A program made the translations under genes and the position numbers. Positions 15,001 through 30,000 of a stretch of DNA of 64,000 nucleotides are shown in pieces. The notes below the pieces were generated by a model. That model had not been told where the DNA came from, did no database searches, and saw only the letters and a program-made list of their open reading frames with translations. The DNA is from Congeria kusceri (taxonomy: Eukaryota > Mollusca > Bivalvia > Myida > Dreissenidae), in the NCBI GenBank assembly GCA_027627225.1, contig CM051025.1:53520181-53584180 (forward strand), read 5' to 3'. Numbering within the stretch: the first letter of the stretch is position 1; every line of letters starts with the position of its first letter.

Positions 15001-18000
15001 GCGTTAAACGAAACTAGTGCATCACTTCATGCACTTGTATGCAATCTGACAAATATTGCAGCTGCGTTAAACAAAACTAGTGCATCACTTCATGCACTTG
15101 TATGCAATCTGACAAATATTGCAGCTGCGTTAAACGAAACTAGTGCATCACTTCATGCACTTGTATGCAATCTGACAAATATTGCAGCTGCGTTAAACGA
15201 AACTAGTGCATCACTTCATGCACTTGTATGCGTTTGCAATTTATTTTTGCCATTTGTTTTGCATGAATAGTTTTGCACTGGATGGAGAATGTTTGTGCCT
15301 GCCACAAATGTTGGTGCATGTGTATGTTTTTTTTTTTCATATTTGCTTATTAAGAATTATGCTATAGAATTTGTTTTAGTATCGTTTTAGATCCCGAGAT
15401 ATATACTTTGGACATCTTACGAAGAAGGTTACGACAGTAGTTTACCGTGGTATTCTTCCGTCCTGGACAGCAATCTAACCGACAACCACTGTGGACAGGC
15501 GCACGGTCCGGCTCCAAACAAAAATCGATTTAATGTGAATTTTGCGGCCAATAACAAGCCTTATACCTATTTGCTTCGTTGTTTCTGTTTTTGTTGTTTG
15601 AAACAATTTTAATTAGGGAATAATTATTTTAATCACAATGAAATGCTTATTTATATCGTTTTTAAATGAAGATATCCATATAAAAAATATTTTTCTTTGC
15701 TAACAAACAGCCCATATTTGAACAGGGTCCAATATACAATTTTAACTGCAGACAAAGGCTCTAAATGGCATGAAATATTAATAAAGCGTAACAGCTAGAC
15801 AATATGCTCATATCCTAGCACTGGGACTTCTCATAGAGTTTCAATGAATGGTAGTTTTAATAAACTAAATGCTTTTTTAAGCGTTTTATTTAGTCTGTGG
15901 AAATTCACTTAAAATAATGTATCGGTTTAACGGGGAAATTCTGTTAAAACATGCATTATAAACAACATAGAGATATTGACAAATAAACAGTCTTATTTCG
16001 TATTGCAGAACGATTAATTAATGTCGTAATAAGAATAATTTGCACGCAAGGAAATAACTCACTTAGAGGTTCACAATTTGGTGAAGTATTCCTTTGCCCT
16101 GCACAGTAAATTCCAACATCGGCCTTTATAGGTTGGTATCCTATCTCGCATGTAAAACGTTCTACAATACAAAATTAAACGCAGAATCGTGATAATTTTG
16201 TTTTATCTCAAATAATTGGTAACTATGTTGTATTAAAGTATATATTGTACCCGTTAAATAATTTAATCAACACACTACTAAAATGTTGTTGCTAACTATT
16301 CAAAGATATACTGCAAAAGCAAAATTGCATACATTTCCTGTCAGCGTTCTGGCTTTTTAACACATATTCTAATTGCAGTAGATTACTAACCTAGCGTAAT
16401 GTTGTCAATTGCTACCAAAGCATGGCTTGCTGTTCTGGCAACGAATTCTACCTGCAAGTTTACAAACAAACAGTTATTTAGGTTTGTACAATAAATAAAT
16501 AAATTATGTGAAATCAGAGTAATACAAGTATACTAAACAATGCATAAGCAAGGAACATAAACAGTGTAACCATTGAGCAATTAAATACAGGGTCATATGT
16601 TTTTTCCGAACATGTCATAAACGTGACAAAGTACTAAACTATGGAAATTGTTCAGTTCAACTGTTAAAATGGCTGTGACTTTTCGTTGCTAAAACTTAAA
16701 TACGGTTAGTTACCTTTAGCGTGTGGTTTACCACTTTATTTAGCATTTAATTATTAAAAATCTAAAGGCGATACCAACAACTGTGTAACAACTTATCGGA
16801 TTGAAAATTCCGAATTTCGTATGAAACAGAATAGTGTCCATTTTCTGTATTAACAATTAACACAGTGTATAAGCGTGCAGTGAGATAACCGGAAGCTTGT
16901 GATCTGTACGCCGATGATCAATTAGTTGTAAACAGCACAAAACGCAATAAGTGAAACAAATTTTTAATTTTATATTTTACTTCGATGCAGAATATATATA
17001 TAATTAAGTTCTTCGAACGCATATAACGACATTAAGTAATAAAATGATGTCGGTTATGCCTAGTATTTTAAAAATACTTGTTTTAGCAGAAATAATAACT
17101 TAGTGTTTCACATTTTTTAATAAAAATAATAAGCTTGTAGCCGTATATTTTATTGTGATGATGGTTGTTGGTGTATTTTTGTGTAAAAACTGATAAATAC
17201 ATCACTTACAAGTCAAGCAGTGTTCATTTAATTAAAGAGAATAGGTTTTGCGCGGATAAATTAAACATTTTGTCCAACAACCCAACATGACTCGACTGTA
17301 CGACTAGTCGCGAAATGTCAAACTTGGACTGTAAGATTAGTTGCTCATGAAAACGATCTGAACGATTATTTTCAAATGTAATTATAACTTAATTTAATGT
17401 ATAAAAGTCCATTTATGTTAATTTTCTCTGTCCGCATTTTCAAGACAATAAATTAGTATGTAAGAATGTAATAATTTTAAAACCAAAATGATTAACTTAA
17501 TTTTAGTTGTTTTACTAAAAAAGGAAAACTAAAGTGTGTAAGTCATATTTTATTGTAGAAAGGCATTTCAATTTGATCCTGTTGTATTACATGTACTTCG
17601 ACAATGCAGCAAGTGGATGTCAATCAAACGATGAAACCAGCCCAACAGAAAAAACGCCAAAGACGAAGACACCATAACCATCACAGAACAGAAAAATAAA
17701 ACAATGGGTGGCGGAAAAGGGACACGATATGCATGCTTAATGGACACTATAGTGAGGAGTTATGGGAGACTGTAATAAATGCAGAGCAAGTGAAGCAGAC
17801 CAAGATTGAGACACTGTTAGTGAATGATTATAAGTGTGTGTGTGCTTGTGAGTTTGTAAATATATGTAGATTAAAATAAATGTATGTAAATACATGTATG
17901 TTCATATGTTATGTATATACATGTATACAAATCTATAATGTAAATGTGCATGAAGGTAAATGCATGCGATTATGTTATTTAATGCACTTGTGTAAAATAA

Positions 18001-21000
18001 GATATGTACGCTGTAATAAATAAAAAAAGAAGTCAATAAAACAAATATTTTCAAAATTAATTTATTCTTCCTTTATTATTTATGAACATACAAAATGTAT
18101 ATGAGTATATGATATAGCATGATTACTAAGGTACATCACATACATACATGTACAACTAACGACCAGCTGCCTGTGCAAGTCACACTGCATGAAGTGACCA
18201 CCTGAGTTAAGAGACCACTTATAAGAATCACCACTCGTGGTCTCTTAAGACAGGTTAGACTGTGCTTTGCATGTGAAATGCGACACTGAATATAAATATG
18301 CGTTGTTCCTTTAATATTTTTTGTGCAAGTAGGTTTTTATAACAACTAAATGTTTGTTGTTATTCATGTAACACCGGTGTTCATTCACATGTTTTTAAAT
18401 GAAACAAAATAACAAAAAAGTAGTTCCATTTAAGCCAACCTGAAATGAGAAATTGTCTTCATTTCACACAACCCAAAGTTATCATCCATATTTTCCAGTC
18501 GCTCACCAAAAAGCCTAAAATAAATACAGAACATTTAATTGTTGACTTTTCTGTACGATCTCCATGTTGATTGTCATGGAAAGCTTAGTTGCACTAGGAC
18601 TGAATAAGTAGATCCGCAATTTTATATAAGCGCGAATTAAATATAATACTAGTTTAACTTGAGATTTAAACATTCTTAAGGGTGTACACACATTCGGACG
18701 AACGGAAAAACAAAAGCGATTCCTATAAAGCAAAATAAATGTATAATAAATATCAATATGTCACCATAAATTGACACTGACTCTGCCAAATGAAATTATT
18801 ATTTATTACGCATAAATAGTACATGCACATGTAAGCTAAATAATATTTACACACAATTATATAATACAAAATCAAGGAAGATCGAACAGTTCTTAAATTT
18901 GTGTCGATCACTAATCGCAACTAAGCGTACATAATTTTATTTCAATATGAAAACTAATGATTGCGTACAGTCGCTACTAGGCGTACAGTCAATAGACAAA
19001 CAGTGACTGAATAAAACGGTAGATATCTTGGATATTAGAAAGATAATCCGTTATCAAGTAATGTCTATAGTTTAATAAGTGTTTATAGGTGCAACACACA
19101 GGTTTACACATTTACGCCAAATCCTAAGAATTACATGGACATTAATTCAAAATATTTCGATCGTTTCAACATATTTGCAGTGATCAACTACCGATTTTCA
19201 CACAAATCACAAAGCATACGTGTGACAAATATGACTATAATTAGCATTAACGTTTAAATCGTATCACATTCAGCCCTGAAGTAGAAGGTAAAATCAAAAA
19301 TTGTGTCACTTAATGTGTTTTCTGCTGTTTGCAGCTAACTGATCATAGGCGTACAGATCACCAACTTCCGGTTTAGCTCACTGAACGCTTATTCACTGTG
19401 ATCGAGTAACCTTTGTAAGTCGCCTACTTGTTTATGTGTGTATGTCAACTCAAAACACCTGGCTATGTCCGATATGTCATCTAATCGTAGTGCAAATATG
19501 CTGAATAGTACTGACATGCAACGATTGGCTTATTTTAATTCTGACTACGAACAGTTCGTCCACTGGTCCACTGGTCATCTGTTCGACCAATTGTTCAACA
19601 AACAACATATCGCCTTAAAATATGATTTTACACAAGAACTGGAACAAGTTCCCAGAACTAATTATAACTGTCGAGATCACTGTAAACACCAATGCAGCAA
19701 CATTTTCCATGATGAAAAAACAAAAGCCTACACTTTTTAGAAATGATGAGTAATTGAGGAAATATACTTATATTTCTATTTATATAGATATTGTATTTTA
19801 GGACTTACATCTAACAAGTTAATCTGCAGCAGATTTGCTACTGACAAACTATTTTATATGTGGTACTTGAACAGCATACACTTGTTTGGCCTTACAAAAC
19901 AAATCTTATGAATACACATTCACACCTAAAATGGTTTAGTTTACATTTCCAACGTTCAAAATAAAACTGAAGTTCTTTTCATATTAACGAGCAAATAAAC
20001 TTGAACCTAAAACATCAGATATGATTTGCGTAATTATACTTTTCAATAAAATGGATATTACTAAACAAATCCATACACGCATAAAAATACCTTTTATAAA
20101 TAATGAAATTAAATGTTTACATGAACAAACAAATATTCAATAAATAGATACGAGCAGTTATCTGTAAAAAAAAAAAAAAAAGGTCAAAATGACGAAAAGA
20201 AAATGAGATTCTTGCATATCTTACTAGTGGAACCATTTTTGTCTCATAAAAAGAAAGAATTACCGTTGTATTCCGTTTACATCCCGAATTATGCTTATTT
20301 ATATAATCACAATATCTGCAGTTCCGGTTCTTTAACAATGAAATATTCTTACAAAATGCTGTTTCATTTTTTTTCTTATTTAGCTATATATAAAAAAAGT
20401 GCTATAAAACACATTCGCACCGAAAAATAAGAAAAACATAGCTACAACAATTTAATATCTTTTTGCTCAACGATTCTGTATTTTGTACAATTTTATGTTG
20501 CCTAGCAAAGCCAAAATATCACAACATGGAACATGCATACGAAAGGTGATTAACATAATCATTGCTCTCTGGTGTGTCACCAAGTTTTAATATGATTTGG
20601 TGGTCAAATATCTGGAATTGGACACGTCACATTCACAAAATTATGGTGAACATATGGCCGGACTACTTTGTAGAGGTACTGTTGTCGCTGAAGTCTCAGA
20701 CCGCACAGGCTTATCCGGGACGGCACTTTCCGCCTACAGTGGATTTATGTTTAAAAGAGACTTCCTTGAAACAGAAAATACCATAAAAGCGGAAAGTGCC
20801 GTCCCGGATTAGCCTGTGCGGACTGCGCTTTTTGATAAAGGTGATTAAGAAATAGAGAACTATTTTTTCCGGGTAGTACGCATGCATGCAAGCGAGTTAT
20901 TAGGTTCGAGGCCCGTCTAGAAATGTTTTAATTGAAACCTTGAAAGCTCGCCCTATTTTCATTTTCTAAGCCTCACCGGATAAACTTTTTCCATCCCGGC

Positions 21001-24000
21001 ACTAACCATGCATTCTCTATTTATACACTTGTCAGGTAAATGAATATTCGACGTGTAAACCATTGTTGTTTCCTATAATCATTATATTTATTGCAAACTT
21101 ATTAATGTACGAATCTGAAAATGCTCTTAACATTTGTGTTGGTATATATTGGTATATATATATATATATATTTTATGACGCGTGTCGTGGGAAAATCGGG
21201 CTTAATGCATCTGCGTAAAGTGTTGTCCCGGATTAGCCTGTGCAGTCCGACACTTTCCGCCTACAGTGGATTTATGTTTATAAGAGACAGAAATACCATA
21301 AAAACGTAAAGTGTCGTCCTGGTTTTCCCACGACATGCCTCATATAAACATTCCATTTTGACCCTGGCGTCGTTTTTATGACAAAACAATTCAACACCGT
21401 ACCAACTTCTGTTAATGGTCGCTGACATCGTGACCTAAATCCAACGTATAACCGACGTTGTTACGACTGTGACAGAGCACGATATCCAGTTTTTGTTTTG
21501 TTCAGTAGGGTTACCTTGCAATACGGTTATGGAGTGTTTTCATCGTACTTAGTCATTCTAAAAATGAATATTTTTGAAATTTATTTATTATTAGGTTTAC
21601 CTCAAAGCTATCAATACGTTCCATAACCAGTCCCTCTGATCTAGTCCAGTCCCGAATCCTCTGGTTAGTCACGTTCCACAGTTCCACTGTGACGTTGTCC
21701 TCTGTACGTGTCCTGACGTGAAGCATCGCCGTGCCAGCAGGAAGAGTGTAGTAGAAACTGAGACACGCTGCTCCTCCTGGTAACAGCGGTGATGTCATGG
21801 AGAACATGGGATTTCCAGGGGATGATGGTGGAGGATCAAAGAAAGCGTAGAAGTCATCATCTGAAACAAATAACGTCTTTAAATATATTTATTTTCAATA
21901 CAATTAATATTTTATTCTTTACTAGTTTAACAGCAACATTCCAGACGTTCAAAGGAATCTAGACCTTATCACCATAAATGATAATTAACACTGCGTTGGA
22001 AGAAATAGAGGATAATTTTTTATTTCTGTGAATGGTCAAAATTTAATTCGCAAGTGGTTATAGAATAATAATAATGAGTGGTTAAAGAAAACCTATTTTC
22101 ACCAGTGGCGTAAAATTCGATCATGGAAACGAAATCAACTAATTTTGTTTTTAATTAGATCTAATGCTCTTTTGGACCAAAAAAATAAACACATTGTTCG
22201 AGAAACGCTCAAACGTCACAAGTTTGTGCATTCTGACGACAAACAATGACGTCTTAATTGATTCCAAACTAAAGTCACTCATTAATATGGTGGGAAAATA
22301 GGGCCATACTTTCAACGTCGTTGTCGCTTAATTATGTTTTTATTAATTGTTATGAAGTCTTTTCTGTTGTTAACGTTGTAAATATTATACAGAAAATTGA
22401 AACCACTACAGGTATACCATTTAGAGTAAAATAGTCAGTTTTTTAAATGTTCGCTGCTCCAACATATCAGAGTTTTTTTACCAATAAAATTATATATTTC
22501 ACTCAAATGCATATGATAATATTACCTTTCAGTGAACTCCTAAATATGATGACATAATTTGTAGCTTTCCGGACTTTTATCGATGATTTCACATCGAGAA
22601 AGTTTGGGATGTTTTTGTACCGTATTTTGTATTTTCCAGAACACAATATATTCACTGTCACGTAATGGCGCTGCCTTTTCAGTTGCGAGACATTCCATGA
22701 TTGTCAGAATAAATCATAACGTATTACATGACTGATTTTAGGCAGTTAACATTAAAGAATTATGTCAACGCCGAAAACAGGCATACCTGTAAAATTGTTC
22801 GTTTGGTAGGGGAGACCGTGGATAGTTGTTACTCTTTTCACATTTTTCTCTGATATTTTTTTTAAATAAACTGGCCTATATAAATATTTCAAATATCATT
22901 ATAAAGTTCAATGTTTGCCGTTCAAAATGACGTATTGTAACATTTAAATAAATGAATAAATATGCTCGAATGAAATGCGTGTTTTGTTTAGTGAAGTGTT
23001 ACAACTTACCCTAACTGTGGGGTAAGTTGTGACACACTCCGGGGTAAGTTGGTTCAGTTAGTACATTAAGACAAATAAACATGGTATTACTGGTCTTACA
23101 TTTCATTACGATCATATTTCGATTAACAGCAACATCGCTTATATATAACGATATATAGGAATATTGAACTTATTGCAACCAAATTATATGAAAAAACATC
23201 CTTAATTTTGATTAAAATTGAAATCGTCACAAAACCCTAAATGATCAGTCTTCCGAATGTTTTGTTTAAGCGTGATTAACACAGGTCCTCCTAAATTTTT
23301 CTCATTCTGTTATTGAATTGAACACTATAGAATATTGCCACTTTTATGAGAAAGTGTTTCGAATTATTCTTCTGGTCTGTTGAAAAAAATCTGTTTCGAC
23401 GATCAATGTCCTATTTGTAAATCTCGCCATCATTTGTCATTGCCAACGAGTTGCTTGGACTTGCTTAATGTATTGACATAGTGTCATTGGATTCATGTGA
23501 ATTTTTATATAGCAACTGTGCCAACAGAACATTCCGCTAATCACAACTAAACATGTTTACATCTTAATTAACATCAACATTATTTTAATATTAATATTTC
23601 ATCGTAATAAAGATGTGTGTTGTTCAATAGATTGAAAAAGAGATTAAACTCCGATAAATTACTTGTAAAACGAGCGAATGGGACATGTTGTTACACTATA
23701 CCATAGTGCCTCATGTGCATTGTACCAACACAACCCACGTGACACAAGCAATGGATGACAACTTATACAGTGCTTTTTGTCATCGTTTCGCGCCTTAATT
23801 TAACGTATATACATAACAAATCGAACTATATATATATATATATCTTACTAAACATATTTTCATTAACAATAATTTTTAACAAAAAAATAAAATAAACAAA
23901 ATTTTACGAAACATGGTCCAAAATAATCTAGAAATAGTACTGTTTCGCATAACTACAAGCGACATCAACTAATTATGGTGGGAATTAGTGTCAATATATA

Positions 24001-27000
24001 TACGTCATATGTGATGTAATATCTTATGTCATAAAGTAGAAATCATCTGTGTAACAACCTACCCCATGTAACAACTATCCCCGGTCTCCTCTACTAAACA
24101 GTAATCCACCAAAGCGTAACCACGGGAAGAGTGGCTTGTTAAGTAATTGTATAAGTATTTCTGCCGTTTCGTATCCACAATTAACAACTTAATATCAAGT
24201 ACATGAACGGTTTACAATATGCGGTTTGTTATCGCTGTTGGTTTTGACATAGTCAGTTCTTGGTAGTTGTTCTTCTGTACCCTAGATTAAGACGTTTTAT
24301 TAAGACTGATCAAATAAATATTCGCCGACGCCTTTTGGCATTTACAAACCTTTATTTCGCGTTATTGCTATTTTCCAGTTTTCCTAAATATGCCTTTAAA
24401 AAGAGTTAGTACGAAACAATCCATTCATTCTTAGGAAGTGAGTATATCTTTTTTTAAATTAGAATACATGTTGAGAATAACTAACGTTAAATAATGCGTA
24501 TGAAGAGAGAAATTTAAAACTAAAGTATTTTAACTGCGAAGCAGAATATTGTAACCCATGTATATACAGCGTCTCTACGAGTCAAGCGATTGTTGGCGCA
24601 AGCACAGTTCGCAATGAAATAAGCAACTGAGGTGTAAAGTCTTTAATAAATCAACAAGTTTAACTCGAAGACCTGTTTTGAAGTTTAGACACTTGCTTTG
24701 ATATTCCTGTTTTGACATGTTGGTAGGGTAAGCATTGATTTGCACTAACAAATCACTGTTATGTTATAAGATTGAAGACTACAGTATGACACTTGCGAAG
24801 AGGCGAGTTACATTCAACTAGAGAGTAGCAGGTAAAAAGATGGTAATAACACAGTCAACTTTGTTTAGTGTCGAGTTTTTTCTTACATATTACATGACAA
24901 ACCTTTTTATTGTTTAATTCAGCTTAGAGTGCTCTTAACGAAAGGTATGGTTATGAGTGTCACTAACTGTTGTGTTTATTTTTTGTCAACGCTAGCTCTT
25001 TTACATTGAATTTCTTAAGGATTGAAATTAATATATTGTAACCTTGAAAACCGAACGTAGCCGTTGCTGTAGGATAAACGGGTATGTTTCGACTGAACAT
25101 ATATATTTGTATTTTTCTATTAATAAAATAGTATTTGTCGATGGTGACGTTTTTCATGTTATATAAAACTGTTCTTTTTATTAACGGGCACAATCGAAAT
25201 CGAATATATATAACAAAACATAATACAGAAAATGAGTAATAACCGATTTTAGTAAAACTAAGTATAATGCGAACCAGGTTGTTAATTGTAATATTGCCCA
25301 TTTGCAAAGGTAAATGAATTGAAATATTAGCCGTGCAGTATTACCTATCTTAGTCTTGTCTGATTACAGCATTGTTCTTTCTTAATGAACTATTGCCAGC
25401 TTTTCGTTCTTGGCGTTCTTAGGGCAAACACTTAGTAAACTTACAGTTTAAATGGCGTAAGCAATTTTGCAGAAATCCAATTTCGTTTAATATCGTCTAA
25501 CCACTGTGGAACTGTGGAAAGAAGTCGGTTTTAATAACTAAATTTAGATTTTGAATGCCACATTATGTCATTTATGATAATATGCTTTATTTTGGTACTT
25601 ATATGTTCAAACTAGACAATTAAAAAAAAACAGTATTAAGTTATTGCTCCAGGCAAATCCATTTTACTATGTACCGAAGAATCGAAATAAATTTAATTTT
25701 GCGCGTTTGCAAAAAGCAGTATATCATTTCAAAAAAATTGTCGTGCAATGTCACCTGATATTTTAGTATCTGGGACTAGGGCTCCAACGGGTCAAAAAAT
25801 TTACTCGGTTGCCGGGTCAAAATATCAAAGTTCGGGTAATTTCGGGTCGGGACGGGTATTAAACTAGGTAATTAAACAAAAAAGTTAAACTACATTCAAA
25901 GACCTTTTTTAGATCATTTCTTGTCAGACAAGACAGAAATAAATATTTGTTTAATAATAACTGAATACTGTACACAAAATAATGCTTTATTTAGTATTTA
26001 CCACATTCTTGATAGTAATCAGCAAATATTAGTCATGAATGACAAAAGGGTCCTTCTTAAAACATCATTTACTGGAAAAACGTACAGTAATAATTTCACT
26101 TTCAAACAGGAACAAATCGTCCTTTACCGTGGGATGAAGAAGCCAAATTAGCATGTTGATGTTTTCGTTCTAAATGCCTTCTCAAGTTCGAAGTCAATCA
26201 AATTTTATAGACAAGTTCAGTTTCCCAAATATAGCAAACCGCCATGCTTTTGTCCTAAATATACTTACCGTGTTCGGATTTGAGTCCATAATATGCCCAT
26301 GTCGGCAACTCAAATGCCTTTGGTGCGCCTACTAACTTCATTTATGTTGATTTGGAATGAAGACAATGCTTAAAGTAAATTTTAGTGTGTTTGTTTAATC
26401 TATTAAGAAGTTAACACAGGGATCTCCTGTTTCGTAAAACAGCGGTCCGAACCGGTACCGTTGACGAAAACTTTAGCCAGGAATCGCGGGTATTTTGTTG
26501 ACCCGCGAATACGGGTTTGTTTCGGTACCCGTTGGAGCCCTATCTGGGACATATTCCTCGCAATATTTCTTGCATATTTTGACAATGCCGGACAAAGTGT
26601 TCTATATAAACAACACGCGTGTACCAACTCCCCCCCCCCCTTTTACCATGAGTGTTTGACCATTGTGGTCGATGTTTTAAAGGGTCGTTGACGTAAATTT
26701 TGCAAGATCAGTTCGCTAGAAGCAGCTGTCAAATACATACCGATTTTTTCATGCATCTACATGCAAGGGATCTCAAAATATTTAATTCCATTTTGCAAAT
26801 TTAAAATATTATGCTAAACCTGTGAATCAGTTTACTTTCCACAAATACACCGATTGCATAATTTCGTTTTGTAGTGTTGTTGTAGGTCCCTTCTTATGTT
26901 GCTAAATAAAAAAACAACATCCGTATGTAATTGTTACAATATATATGAATTACATCGACTGAATCGACTAACTAAATAACCTTTAAAAGGATCAATGCAA

Positions 27001-30000
27001 TTGTGTTTTAAATAAATGATTTTTATGTCTGGTGATTATTTGATCTTAAAGTCCTCGTTAAACTTTCTTTCAACGCCGATAGCATTCTTCTCTGCTACGG
27101 CAATGTTCTTCGAGGTCGGAATGACAAAGCATTTTTGTCCATCTAACGTCGCTTCCGGTGTGGCTGCGGTATACGGCTTTCCCAGTCATAGCCTAATGGA
27201 ATAAGTAGATGACCGGTTCTATTGTACACGCGCTGCTTGGATCAGGTGACCGTGTGTTTCCCATCGTACTTCTTCCATTTTGCCTTCCTCGTCTGTTGAA
27301 TCGTGTTTACCGTCAGGACGTTTTATCTCTTCCATTCCGCGTAGTATTCACTTGTTTGCGTTCCGAGAGTTTTCTTTCTATAACTCGATGATTCATTGGT
27401 TTTAGATAAGTGTTGCAACGGTTATCCAAATATCCGATGACATAAAAAAACATCGGACCCAAGTATACTTTCAGGTATTTCCAGTAAACATTTCCGGTAT
27501 AAGTTATGTACGTTCTTGTTTATTGACCGCCTGAGACTTGTCACAGGCTCAAAGCAAAGCTTACAAAAACTCAAGCAATACACTTTTGTAAAAATCCAAC
27601 CATTCTGTGTAAAATTCACTATTGTGTGCAACATGTTGGAAAGCGAACCTATAGAACGTTTAGGACAAATGACATTTGTATTGTATTCCACAAATTACAA
27701 AACGAAGTTAAACATAATAGAAACTGTATATGCAAGATTTGCAAGACTAATATAAGTAAAACAGTGCATGTTAAAGGCATTTCATTAATATTTACGATTT
27801 TTCTACGATTGTAATTTACGTATCGAGATTTGTGTAGTGGTTTACAAAAATTCCCTTTCAGCAAATTGGGAGGCGTTTCATCAACGATTTACTAGCGGTC
27901 GTACACTACGACTTATATAACATACGACGTTTAACCGAATTTACCGAAATCACGTTTTATCAAACAAATCGTAACGTCAGACTATAAATTTCACACATAA
28001 ATTTACGACTGGGTAGGAGCAGTCGTATATTTACGTAATGTGCTGTTTTATGTTGCATTCTGCTATCAAAAGCGACCTAAGAATGAAATAAAGTTGGAAA
28101 ATAAAGATTAACACATTTAAACATACGAGTAGCTAGATCTATTTGTGTATATATCCCATTTTGGAATAAATACTTCGCAGATATGTTGGCCTAACGTAGA
28201 CGCTCGCATTTTGGGTCAGTTATAAATTCCATATGCATTATGTTTTATGTTTATTGTGGTCTTTAAACGCAATTTCATTACATATTAAAAAAAACAAACA
28301 CATAAATCGTAACAACATACCTAAGATCGATTTAAAGTCACACCGTGACACGTGCTGTACCAACAGTAGTCTAGTAGCTCTATGTACATGTTGTTCTTCG
28401 ATTTTAATTATCAACACATCAAGAAATACAGTTAAAAAAATAACAACGGTGACAAGATTTTAAAGTTCGCGTCCTTGTTTTTAACCCATTTGTTCAACTC
28501 GTTTATTTTGAAAGCAGCGCGCGACAATGATGTCATTTGAAAATTTTAGACTGCGTCACTATATTTTCGGTAAACATTCACCGTAATTTATGTAGTCGTA
28601 TATTTCTTTATGGTGCATTAACGATATCATTGATGAAACGGAATTTATGTATAATCGTAAACAACTAAATAAATATCGATACGTAAATTATGCATTATAT
28701 TATATATTATATTATATTATAATATTTTGTATTATAAAGAAACTAACAACAATTATAGCATGTACACAGAGCCCGGTGTGCCTTTAACTCGACAGTAGAT
28801 CTATGTATGTTTTATAGATCTATGTATTTTCATTAAATCTTGAATACAATTGAGTTAAAAGACTACAAAACACAATTGAATTATTCACAATTGAGTTAAT
28901 AAGTGACCCGAAGTGAAGCGTCTACATCTCTACGAAGTATTTATTTCAAAATGTGATATATCTATATACACAGTTAGATCTAGGTAGTCTATGTTAAATA
29001 GTTGAGTCTTTATTTTTCAACTTATTTTTGTTCTTTGATCTCTTCCCATAGAAAATTAAACAAAAAACAACACATTACGTAAATATACGACCGCTCCTAC
29101 ACAGTCGTAAATTTATGTATGAAATTTATGTAATCGAACGTAACGATTTGTTTGATAAAACGCGCCTGCGGTAGAACGTCGTAATTTATGTAATTCATAG
29201 CGTACGACTGGTACCGATAATGAGGCGTTTCATCTATATTTACGATTTTTCTACGATCGTAATTTACGTATCGATATTTATGTAGTTGTTTAAGATTATA
29301 TATAAATTCCGTTTCATCAACATGCGTAAATGCACTATAAATATAAAAGCGAAATAAACAAGTTGAGGAAAATGGTTAAAAACAAGGACTTGAACTTAAT
29401 ATTCTTGTAAACGTTGTTATTTTTACTGTAAATTTTGATATGTTTATTATTAAAAACGAAAAACAACATGCACATAGAGCTACTTGCCTACGGTATGTAC
29501 TGTACGTGTCACGGTGTGCCGTGAAATCGATCTACTTACGTATGTTTCATAGATTTTTGTGTTTTCATTAAATCTGGAACGAAATTGTGTTAGAAGACTA
29601 CAAAAATCATTACAAATATGGAATTGATAAGTGACCCAAAATGCGAGCGTCTACAGTAGGCCTACATCTCTGCGATGTATTATTTCCAAAATGGGAAAAG
29701 TAAACATATAGATCTAGCTACTCTTATGGTTAAATAGTTGAGTATTTATTTTCCAACATAATTTTGTTCTTTGGTCGCTTTTCATTCATGTTCTTTAATC
29801 TCTTCCCATAGCAAAATTAACCAAAAAGCAACACATTACGTTATGTACATGTACGACCGCTCCTACCCATTCGTAAATTTATGTATAAAATTTATGTAGT
29901 CTGACGTTACGATTTTTATGAAGCGTGATTTTGGTGAAACGTCGAAATTTATGTAAGCCGTAGCGTAAGACTGGTAGTAAACCGTTGATGAAACGCCTCC

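Noticed and set aside
14920..15270. Minisatellite as a repeat protein gene
   Set aside because: No supported start, no flanking coding sequence; the open frame follows from the 63-bp period.
19438..19740. 100-codon plus-strand frame
   Set aside because: No recognisable domain, no splice or promoter context; Asn/His/Gln-rich composition fits AT-rich background.
20857..20930. tRNA-derived SINE (GGTTCGAGGCC B-box-like word); also GGTTCAAATCG near 37,247
   Set aside because: No matching A-box at the right distance and no tRNA-like fold seen.
27050..27400. GC-richer patch as a gene
   Set aside because: Both strands are broken by stops and no family is recognised; recorded only as a possible retrocopy remnant.
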